A stretch of 64,000 nucleotides of DNA from Neonectria sp. B-13 (Eukaryota > Ascomycota > Sordariomycetes > Hypocreales > Nectriaceae), in the NCBI GenBank assembly GCA_002682825.1, contig NOKP01000002.1, positions 811,132 through 875,131 on the forward strand, in the 5' to 3' direction. The translations under genes and the position numbers were made by a program. Shown one piece after another: positions 27,501-39,500 of this stretch. Every line of letters starts with the position of its first letter. Position 1 is the stretch's first letter. Under the pieces are notes generated by a model. It was not told where the DNA came from and did not search any database. It worked only from the letters and a program-made list of their open reading frames with translations.

Positions 27501-30500
27501 CTTCATCTGATATCTTTGTGAAGAAGTCTTGACTGATGGTGATGACCTCTGGGCAAAGATCGGAACTTAGAGTCTGATTTGTAGGGGAAGACAGAATCAG
27601 GGTGGACCTAGATTGCCGAACAATAGATCGCAGACGTTGTTCCGGAAGAGACGGGTCGAGCAGGACAAAGGCTGCGCCGGCTTTGAGAACACCAAGAATC
27701 GCAACCGTTGTCCACTTCGACTTCTCGAAGCACAGCGGGATGATCATATCGGGCACAACGCCAATGTGAGCAAGTTGCCCAGCTAGCCCAGTGGCAAGCT
27801 CGTCGAGTTTTCCATAGGTCAACTCGCCGTCCCAAGCCGACACAGCCGTCGCGTTGGGTCGCGAACGCGCCACTTCTTCGATCATGCCATGGACAGACTT
27901 CTTAGCCGGCGCTGGAAGCGTCTTGTTCCATTCCCAAACCTGTTGCAGGTCTTGCGGCATGACCATGTTGATATCTCCCAATGATCTCTCGGGAGCCACG
28001 GTTCCAAGCTGCTGGGCAACGTACTCAAGCCGCTTGAGCAACTTGTCGACGATTTGAGAATGGATGACCCTCGAGTCGTAATTGGCTCTAGCCACAATTG
28101 AATCCGGTCCCAGCTGTACCTCAAGCATGAGAGCGTAAGTGTTGAATTGCTGCCGTTGGTCGCCGTCCTGCCACTTTCCGAGCGCGTCCTCGAGCATGCT
28201 TTCGTCCTGCGGCTGAATGATAAGCAGAGTCTGGAAGTTGCAGGCTTGTCGAGTATTGCCGGAGAAGCGGGCGATTCTATGCAATCCAGTCTGTTCGAAC
28301 GGGATCATTTCTGCGGCTTGTTGGTGTATTGCCTTCAGGTATTTCGAGACGCTCTGGTCGGTAGACAATTTGACTCGCACTGGGACTGTGGCGATAGTCG
28401 GGGCCGCCATGGCATCAATACCGGAAACTGGAGCATTTCGTCCAGAGACTGTCATGCCAAACACAACGTCTTCTGAATTGGTCATCTGCTTCAGTACCAA
28501 GGCCCATGCGGCACGGATCAAGGTGGCTGGCGTGACACCCAGGGACCGTTCTTGAGGGTAAGAAAGATTTCGCTCCATGGCTTGGTCCGCAATTGGCTGG
28601 TCGATTGACGGCGGCAGGACTGGGAATGGTACAATTTCGCTGTCCGGGTGGGCGTTTCGCCAGTAAGCCGCTGTCGAGTCCTCATCTTGATCCTTGATGT
28701 ACTTGATGAAGGCTTGGAATGGAGGCCCTTGCTCAATCGCATCGCCGCGATAAGCTCGGTTGACGGCATCTGTAATGATAGGCATTGACCATCCATCATA
28801 GAGGGCATGATGAACCGTCCACACAAAGTACCGACTGCCCGACTTATCCTCGACAAGCCCGTATCTCGCGAGAGGCAGACCAAGGCCCATTGAGTTCTTC
28901 TGGTCAGCTTGGGTATACTCGTCAAGCGAGGTTGTCTTGGTCCACTGGATTTCCTCGTCTAGAACAACCTGCACAAGACCAACTTCGCCGTGCAGGACAA
29001 GCCTGGTGCGCAGAATTGGCATGGCCCGGGCCACTTCCTCCCAAGCGGTGCAGAAGGTGTTGAGTTGAACATCGGGCGACAACTCCTGTACACCTTGCAT
29101 AATGTAGTCTCCGGGCCTCTTAGATGTCAATGCCATGAGACCTTCCTGAAGTGACGTGCAAGGGTACACATCTTGAATCGTAACAGACGAAATCTGACAC
29201 TGGGATGATATATCTCCAATGACTGAGGCAAGATCAAGGCCATTGCCGAGAAGGGCAAAGGGTGAAATATGCTCCACGGTATTTTCCAGCATCTGAATCC
29301 CCTTACCAGCCAAGTCACTCAGTCGAGGGTCGCGGAAGATGTCTGCAACGGCCAAGTCAAGGCCAACCTTACGGGCCTGGCCGACGACCTTCATAGCGGC
29401 AAGCGAGTCGCCTCCAAGCTGGAAGAAGTTATCGTCAATTCCAATGCTTGTAAGCTCCATGTTGAGGACCTGCGCCCAGATTGTTTGCATTGTCCGTTCA
29501 TAGTCCGTTGTTGGCTGCCGAATTGCCCCTCGGTACCCTGTCCTCGTCTGGACGCTTGCCGCAAGGGCCTTGCGATCAACCTTGCCATTGTCGTTGACCG
29601 GTATTTCGTCGAGGATGTGGATGACCCTTGGTACTTGGTATGATGGAAGCTGGGCCCGTAGCATCTCCTGCAGTTGCTCTCGAACCTTCTGCCTGACCTG
29701 CTGTCGTAGAGGCTGACTGCTGAGGGTGTGTGCCGGGCGGTCTTGAGGATCGACAGGGAACCGGAACAAGACTCTGCTTTCTCCGTTGGTTGGCTTCTGA
29801 CGGTGAAAGACTGCGTCGAGACCGCCACGCTGAGTGTACTGCCGGGCGCAGCTAATTTCGACTAGGTAGCCTGCCTCCTGGGCCACCTCTACCAAGTCGA
29901 GGGCGGAGAGTGAAGGGCAGAGGTGAGCTCTTTCATGAATTAACGACATCCAATCCCCATCAACTCCTCCCTCTATGCCATTGTCGAGCACCTCGACAAT
30001 ATGTCTCTCAATCAGGGTCTTGCTGTACGGAATGTTGCTCACTGCAATGACGGCCGAGCGCGCAGAGTTTCGCAAGAGCCGCAAAAGTGATGGGCGATCC
30101 AACTTGCCCGCCATGAAGTCAATCCAGCTGCTTCCCACATCGTGAACCTTCTGATGTTTGGACTTGGCGTGGACAACAGCTGCATACCGATAGCAGCTAA
30201 GCTCGTTGGTGGCCTTCATCCGCTTCGGGATGATTTCGACGTGCGAAACGAGATGCGGCAGCCGGCTCGTCAGCGCCGTGAAAAAGGCCGGGTCAACGAG
30301 TAGCTCCAGCTCATTTTGCTCAATTTCAGACAGCTTGCGGCGTATGTCGTCCTTGCTTGCGTTCGTGCCGAGGACATGCAGAGCCTTGGTGACTCGAAAC
30401 TGCTTGTACAGCGCATGGGAGCGCATATCGCCAAAGAAGAGTGTCTTCATGCCTTTGAGCTGCAGCAACTCCTCGACAGCTCTGAACAAATAATCTTGAC

Positions 30501-33500
30501 TGGGAAAGTACTGAGCAACCGAATTGACAACAGCAAGATCGGAGACAATAGTCTTAGAAAGCCGGCTGATGTCTGCTGCTGTGCCCTTGTGCATTTGGAC
30601 CTTGTCTGCGAAGGCAGGGATCGTCTTGGCCGTTCTGGTAACGAAAGTGACGGCCTTTTGAGCGGGTTCGAGACCGACGTAACTTTTCAATCCCTTCTTC
30701 AAGTTAAACAGGATCATGCCGGATCCTGTTCCGATCTCAAGTACATTCCCTGCCTGGCCGTCATTGACTTTGAGAATCGTATCAATGGCATCGTCTAGCC
30801 ATTCGTTCATGTCCGTCTTGTCAATGTCGCTTCCGTCATACATGGACGTCCATCCGATGAAGTCACGGCCGATAGCCTCGGTTCCCACGTTATCGATGGC
30901 AACGTAAGTATCAGCCTCGAAAGCGTCCTCCCACACCTCCATGTGATCTGACTCGCCGTGGTCGTCTGGTTGGCCGTCACTGCGTTCTACCACATCAGCC
31001 ATTGTGACAAAGCCAACGATCTGTGCGTCCCGGCCCTCTTCGTCTTGTAGGATAGCAACCGCGTCATTCACAGAGCCATGGTTGCGGAGAACGTGCTCAA
31101 TCTCGCCGAGTTCAACACGCTGGCCGCGGATCTTGATCTGGCCGTCAATGCGACCCAAGAATTCGAGCTGGGCATCGATCGGCCGGTAGCGAACGAAATC
31201 TCCCGTCCGGTACGCCTTGGTTGACTTCCCATCAATTTTGATGGACACAAATCGGTCAACATTGCGCTGAGAGTCGGAATAGCCTCTTGCGAGTCCATCG
31301 CCTGTGACCACAAGCTCACCGACAACACCAAGAGGCACCAGGCGCATCTGGGCATCCATAACGTAGGCGCCAGAGTTACTCAGAGCTCGGCCAATAGGCA
31401 CACCATTGGCATATGTTTCATCCTTTTGCAAGGAATAAATAGTGCTTGCGACGGTGTTTTCCGTTGGCCCGTACGCATTGATGAGCTTCCCTGTCACCAG
31501 TTTCCGGGCCTTGAGCATATCTTGCGGATCAGCCCGATCTCCGCCGACGTAAAGCATCTCCAACTGACGGATCGTAAAAGCGGACCCGGCCAGATGCTGC
31601 TTCAGGAGCGCCGGTGTGAAAATAGCAGACTTGACCTTCTCACGCTTGAAGACTTCGCCGAGAGCTTTGAGGTCTAATACGTCCATCGTATCAACGCAGA
31701 TGAGCGTCCCGCCATTGAGTAAGGTGGCGTAGATCTCCAAGGTTGAGGCATCAAAGGCAAGGTTGGAAATGTGAGCCATCGTGGTCGTCGGCAAATACTC
31801 TGTCATGTTGCTCTCTTTGACTAGTCGGATGATGCCGCGATGGTTGATCATGACTCCCTTCGGCTGGCCTGTTGAGCCGGAAGTGAACATGACATAGGCA
31901 AGGCTGGTAGCTGAAGGTGGAGAAAGAGTAGACACAGCTTTCTTGGGCTTGACGTTCAGTGCATCTGCGATGCGAACGTACTCGACGTCCTGCAGCCGAG
32001 TAACCGGGGGGGTTGCCCCGAGTCCCAAAAGCACCAGCTTTTTGCCTTGGATAGACGACAAGACGGCCTCTAAGCGGCCCACTGGGATCCTGACGTCCAG
32101 CGGCAAATAAGCCAAATGTGCCTTCAAAACACCTAGAATGGCAATGATCGTCTCACAGGAGCGAATTGCAAACACGCCGACCAGTGTTCCGTTGGGGAGC
32201 GACCGCGCCGCCAGCGAACGGGCAAGGATATCTGATTGCTGATCCAGCTGGGTATAAGTCAGGTCTCTAGACTCGTCCCTCACAGCTACCTTGTCCGGGA
32301 AGGCAGCGACCTGCTGGCGGAAGACATCAATGACGCTGGAGTCTCGGGGGTAGTTGGTCTTCTGGATCTGGACCAAGCCCATTTCGTTGAGTGTCGTAGA
32401 GTCCTCGTTGGTCCATAGTGGCAGCGACGCGAGCATAGTGCTGGGGTTCTCTAGACCTTTCTCAAGCACACGATGGAACACGGAAAGCATGTTGCTAATC
32501 GTTTCCGGATTAAAAAGATCAGTGGAGTAAAGGATTTGACCTCGATGGGCATTCTTCTCCTGGAAGAAATGAACCTCGAGATCAAATCTTGATGATTCCG
32601 TCAAGGCTACGGGCTCAGTCTCGACACCTTCGAGAGTAAACTGACCCAAATCCATCTGTGAGTGTACTGTGAAGACGATCTGGACCAGTGGGTGTCGTGA
32701 CAGATCTCTGTCCTTTTGAAGCTTGGAAACAATCTTCTCAAATGGAACATCCTGGTTGGTGAAGGAGTCGGTTGCAGTTGTATGGACCTGCTGAACCAAC
32801 TCATCAAAGGTCTCTTCTTCGACCTTGATCCGAAGGCACTGCATGTTGACGAAAAACCCGATCATGTCTTTGACTTCAGATCGACTGCGGTTGGCGTTGG
32901 CTGTGCCAATCGTAGCGTCACTTGCACCCGTGAGGCGGAAATGCGTTGCGCGGAAGGCCGCGAGGAGCACAGTGAACGGCGTGACCGAGCGGTCCCTACA
33001 GAATCTTTGCAGCTTCTCATAAAGCGGACCCTCGACCATCAACGCCTGCTCGCCGGCCTGTCCGGACAGCGCGGCTGGACGAGGCTTGTCATAAAGCAGC
33101 TCCGCGGGACGACTCGTCTCTAATTGATCGACCCAATACTCGAGTTGCCGCTGATGTTCGTCTGCCTGTTGAGGCTGCCGTTGCCAGGTCGCGTAATCCT
33201 TGTATTGGATGGGCAAGGGTTGCAATTTGGAGAGTGGGTCCTGTCCTTGAATTGATGCGGAATAGAACACGGCCAGCTCTTTGCGGAGGACATCGACAGA
33301 CCAACCGTCAGACACGATGTGATGCATGACAATGGAGAGAAGGTGATCATCCTTGCCCAGTCGATAGACCGAGACTCTCCAACCAGGCTCGACTCGTAAA
33401 TCAAAAGGGGTGTTTTGTTCGAGTTCCAACGCACGAGTGAGGCTCTCGTCATCACTAGCCGGGATGTCCACCACTTTCAAATCCTTCTCCCGGAACGCCA

Positions 33501-36500
33501 GAACATGCTGCATATTGACTCCATCTTGAGAAGAAAACACGGTTCGAAGAGTCTCATGACGACGCTCCAGAGCTTGAAGCGCGACATTGAGCGCGCCGAG
33601 TTGAAGGGGTCCTCGAAGGCGGATCGGGCATGGGACGAGATACCAACTCAGGCCGGGGTACAACTGGTCCAAGAACCACAAACGTCCCTGTGAGAAGGAT
33701 TGCTCCACGGGGCCGGACTTTTCAGCTTTCGCAATCTCACTGATTCCGTTCTCGGTGGATCTCTGCTGCCGAGCAACCTGCTGAAGTCTGCCGTGGCGGA
33801 AGATGTCGGCGACTGTCATCTCAATGCCGACCTTGCGAGCCTCACCGACGACCTTCATCGCCGCAATCGAGTCACCACCCAGCTGGAAAAAGCTGTCGAC
33901 CAGCCCAATGGTCTCAAAGTCGACGTTGAGGACCTGGCCCCAGATCTTCTGCATGAGGCGTTCTCCCTCCGTCGTGGGCTGTTGCTTGGGGCCTCGTGCA
34001 CTGGTGTGTATCTTGTCCAGCTGCTCGACGGAAAACGAGGCGCCGATTTCGCGTAGCCGCTCCCGGTTGACCTTGCCAGTTGCTGTCATCGGGATATCGC
34101 TCATGACGAAGAAGGCCGTTGGGACCATGTAGGTTGGCAGATGCTCGGCAAGCTTATCCTCAACGTCGACGGGGATGGGGAGAATAGTGGCAGTAGGAGA
34201 TTCTGATCCGTCGGTTTGCGTCGCAGCGTTGTCGACCTGGAGAAACACGACCAGTGCTGGGCGTGAAGCCTTTCCTTGCGGTGTGATGACTTCAGCCGCA
34301 ACCCACTTAGCATCGTGCATACACTCCTGCACCCGATGCTCAACCGTTCCAAGCTCGACTCGCTGCCCCTGGATCCTGGCCTGGGCATCCTTACGCCCTA
34401 GGAAGGCCAGGCTACCGTCGGTGCTGTTGTACTGGACCAGATCACCCGTCTTGTAGAGGCGTCCATTCCGCCCTGGCCGGCCAGGGGCACCTTGAAGCAG
34501 CCACGCCGGGTCCTCGATGAAAGCCCCGGCGGTTTTCTTGGCGTCGTTCAGGTACCCGCGTGCAACCAGCGGGCCTTCGAGGAGCAGCTCGCCGGTGCAT
34601 CCAGGTGCGAGCAAGGATTCGTGGTTCTGAGGATCGACAACCCAAGTGACAAGCCCGGCTGCTTTTCCAATGTTGACGGCGTCTTCAGGGCTGGTAGGGG
34701 TGTTGTTGATTGTGCTGATGTTGCACTCGGCGGATCCGTACGCGTTGATAACACGGACTTTACCCCACCAGCGCGCAACATCGTGAGCAGAGACGGCCTC
34801 TCCGGCTAAAATCAATGTCTTCAGATCAGGTACTGTGTCTGGGTCAATAAGGCGTGCCATCGACGGTGTCAGGTTGGCAATGGTCGCTCGCATCGTGTGC
34901 ATTGCCTTGCCATTGTTGTTCCTGCGATCTTGGTCAGCTGGGATGCACAAGCATCCTCCGGTAACAAAAGTAGCAAAAGCGTTGTAAACCGCGGTGTCAG
35001 AAGCATAGGATGCAAAGTCAAAGACCCTGGAATCCTTTGCAAAGCGCAGAAGCTGAACCTGATGCTTGATACTGGAAGCAAAGTTAGTATGTGAGAGAGC
35101 TGTTCCCTTCGGCGTCTCCGTGCTTCCAGATGTGAAGACGGCAAACATGGCTGTTGAGGGGGACTGTGTCCGTCGCCCCTGATTCCTACCAAGCTTGAAC
35201 TGATTGATCGACTGTGCGTCAACCTTGATGACTGTCTTTGACAGCCGCGAACTTAACGCTTGAGTGGATGATGAAGACAGGATTACGTCAATGTTCGTTT
35301 GCTGAATAATGGCCTGCAGCTGCTTCTCTGGAAGAGATGGCTCCAATAGCGCAAAGGCACCACCAGCCTTGAGAACAGCGAGCATCGCCACCGGTGTCCA
35401 CATGGACTTTTCTAAACAAAGCGGTACCAAAACGTCTGGCTTGACGCCGAGACCGACAAGCTGGGCGGCTAGCCGGGTAGCATACTCGTCAAGTTCGGCG
35501 TAGGTCAAGTCACCATCCCAGGCGCATACGGCCAGGGCATTGGGCTGAGCTTCCACCCGGTTATGCACCAGTTCGTGCACGCAGTGCTCAGATGGCTCGG
35601 GGACGGTGCTGTTCCATTCCCATATCTGCTTTAGATCTCGAGGCGTGACCATCTTGACCTCCGTCAGCGCCTCATCGGGGTTGGAATGGTCGAGCTGCTG
35701 CATGACGTATTCGAGTGTTTTCATCAGCTTATCCACCACCCACGGCTGGATGGCTCTGGAATCAAAGCTGGCCGTTGCTGTGATTCTATCACCGCCAAGC
35801 TGTAGCTGAACTATGAGACCATAGGTGTTGACGAACTCCAGCTGATTGCCCTCGTCCAACTTCCCAAGGACATCTGTGACATCATCCTCTTGGGGGTGGA
35901 CAACAAGCAGCGTCTGAAACGCGCACGCTTGCCGACTGTCCAAAGATGTCTTGGCAATTCGATGCAGACCCGTCTGTTCGAAAGGAATCATGTCTGCGGC
36001 TTGCTGTTGCACGGCCTCGAGGTATTCAAAGATGGTCTGGCCCCTTTCCAACTTCACGCGAACTGGGACAGTTGCAATTGTGGGAGCAGGCATTTCGTCG
36101 ATGCCAGACACGGGCGCGTTTCTGCCGGAGACTGTGACTCCAAAAACAACGTCGTCGGAGTTGGTCATGGATCCAGTGACCAAGGCCCACGCCGCGCGGA
36201 TAAGCGTTGATGTAGTGATAGCTCGTGACTGTTTGGGAAGTGAAATATGGTGTTCTGTCAATTTGTCTGCCACTGGTTGCTTGATAGATGAAGGCAGAGC
36301 TGGGAATGGCGTAGAGTTGCAGTCGGCTAGGGATTTACGCCAGTAATCCGCCATCTTCTCTTCGTCTTGTTCTCCGATGTACTTAACGAAGGCATTGAAT
36401 TGAGGTCCACCGCTGATAATCTCACCACGGTACGCGCGAGAAACTGCGTTCATGATAAGAGGCATTGACCAACCATCATAGAGCGCGTGGTGGATCGTCC

Positions 36501-39500
36501 AGACAAAGGATCGAGTGCTTCTCTCTTGTATCAAGCCATAGCGTGTGAGGGGTTGCCCTATGTCCATGGGTGTCTTCTGATCAGCTTCGATATACTTGCT
36601 GAGTGACGTTCCCTCCCTCCATTGAATATCTTCCTCTAGGACCACCTGCAAGAGACCAGCCGCATGTTGAACAATGCGTGTGCGCAAAACTGGAATTGCC
36701 TTGACTACTTGCTCCCATGCGTTGCGGAAACCCTCGATTTTGATGTTATGAGGCAGCTCAAGGGTGGATTGCATGGTATAGTCTCCAGATCGCTTTGATG
36801 TCAACGATATAAGACCCTCTTGAAGAGGAGTACAAGGATATGCATCCTGTATCCTGGTCGCCTCAAGTTTGTACTCAGCCGATAGATCCTGAATCAGAGC
36901 AGTAACATCAAGCCCTTCGCCGAGTAGAGCGAATGGCGGGATTTGTGCGGTTGGCTGGTTTGACAAGTGAAGGCCTCGGCTGGCGACATCACCTAGTTGA
37001 GAATGGCGGAAAATGTCGGCAACAGAGAGCTCAATGCCGACCTTGCGCGCCTCACGCACCACTCTCATGGCTGCAATTGAATCGCCTCCAAGCCGGAAAA
37101 AGCTGTCGTCTAGACCAATTGCTGCAGGCTCCATGTCGAGTACCTGTGCCCAAATCGTCTGTATCTGCTGTTCAACAGCTGACGTCGGTTGCCTTTTCTT
37201 CCCAGCAGTGCGCTTCTCGGCCAGGAAGCGGGCAGTGAATGACCCTCCAATCTCACGCAGTCTCCTCCGGTTCATCTTTCCAGTAGATGTCAACGGAAGG
37301 GCCTTGACGCCAAAGAAAACGGTTGGGACCATATAACTTGGTAGATGCTCCTTCAGCTTCGCCTCAATATGAACAGGGATTGGAAGAATTGTGGTTGCCG
37401 TAGAATCTCGCGCGTTGGTCTCCGTCAGATAATCAATCTGAAGGAACACTGCCAATGCTGGGCTTGGGTTTTTGCCTCTGGGCGTGATGATTTCAGCCAC
37501 AGCCTGCGATGCCTCCGGCATGCACTGCTGGACCCGATACTCGACTTCTCCGAGCTCGACACGCTGGCCTCGAATCTTGACTTGCGCATCCTTGCGACCC
37601 AAGAACACCAGGCTGCCGTGCTGGTTATACTGAACGAGATCTCCAGATTTGTAGAGCCTGCCGTGCCGTCCTGGCCGGTTCGGTGCACCTCGTACCAGCC
37701 AAGTTGGGTTTTCGATGAATGCAGCCGCAGTCTTTTTCGGATCGTCGAGATAGCCTTGGCCGACAGACGCTCCTTCAAGGAGCAGCTCGCCGATGCAGCC
37801 GGGAGGGAGCAAAGAGTTGTGGTTTTCCGGATCCACGATCCAAGTGACATGTCCTGAGCCCTTACCTATGCGAACAACTTCTTCTGCACTAGATGCAGTG
37901 GTGTTGAATGTGCTGATAGGTGTGCATTCGGCAGGTCCATACTCGTGGCCGACTCGGAGTTTGCCCCACCAAGCGTTGACGTCGTTGACGCATAACGCTT
38001 CACCGGTGAAAATAATAGACTGAAGCTCAGGCACATCGTCAGGAGACAGGTGCCTAGCAACAGAAGGGGTGATGATAACATCAGTTGCGTGGAGAGAGGC
38101 TATGCTCTCTGCAAGCCTATCTCGCCTGTCTTCCTCACTCGGGACACACAGGCAACTCCCCGCCGTGAGAGCGGCGAAGACATTGTACACAGACACGTCA
38201 AAAGAATATGCCGCAAAATCGTAAACTCTCGATTTCGGCGTGAGTCCGAAACTCTTCTTTTGGTGGTGAAGAGCTGAAGCAAGGTTTTGATGTGTAATGG
38301 TAATACCCTTTGGTGTCCCGGTGCTTCCAGAAGTGAAGACGACGTACATGGTGGATGAAGGGCTGGGGGATCGCAGCTGTCGTTGTGGTCGATCATGTAA
38401 GTTTGTAAAGAAACTCGAGTCGATAGTGATGGCTTGCTGAGCTAACCGTGAGCTCAGAGCCTCGTTGGAAACCGAGGATAGGATAACCCTCGCTTTGGTC
38501 TGTTTGGTAATAGCCTGAAGACGTCGTTCAGGGAGGGAGAAGTCCAAGAGTAGAAATGTTCCGCCTGCCTTGAGCACACCGAGAATGGCCACAGTGGTCC
38601 ACATTGATTTCTCAAAGCAGAGCGGCACCATGACTTCAGGGCCGACTCCAAGGTCGACAAGCCGGCCTGCCAGCTTCGTTGCGAGCCGGTTGAGCTCACC
38701 GTAAGTCAGCTCACCGTCCCACGCACAAACAGCAGGGGCAGTGGGCTGAGCATGAGCCAGCTCCTCAATAATCTCATGAACGCATCGTTTGACTGGCGCC
38801 GGAACCGTCTTGTTCCATTCCCAGATCTGTTCCAGGTCCTCGGGGACGACCATCTCGATGTCTGCCAATGTCTGCTTGGGGCCTGCAAGCTCAAACTGCT
38901 GCATCACATGGCCGAGCCCCTTCAGCAGGGAACGTACGGCCCATGGCTCAATGACCCTCGAGTCAAAGCTGGCGGTGACCTTGGGCTCATCCGGGCCAAG
39001 GTGTGCCTCGAGCGTGAGGGCATGGTTGTTGGACTGTTGTTGGGTGCCGATCTTTGCACCGTTGTTCTCATGTGGGTGGATCACAAGCAGCGTCTGGAAC
39101 ATGCAGGCTTGCTGGGCCTCGTGGGACAGCTTCGAAATGTGATGCAGATCAGTCTGCTCAAACGGAATCATCTCTGCTGCCTGTACCTGCATTGCCTGCA
39201 GGTAATCCGAAACCTTCTGTTCGCGGGCCAACTTCACGCGCACAGGAGCCGTCGTAGTCGACGTCGACTTCTTGTCCACGGCACCGGTCGCATCTCTTGC
39301 GCGCAAGGTTGCGCCAAATACAACATCGTCGGAATTAGTCGTGCGCCCAGCAACCAGGGCCCAAGCACCACGAACCACGGCTGTTGTGGAAATGTCCAGA
39401 GTTCGTCCTCTGGGGCGTTGAAGAGAATGCTCAATGATGGTGTCTGCCACTGCCTTGTCTATGGACGGTGGGAGGGCCGGAAAGGGCACGCACTCGCAGT

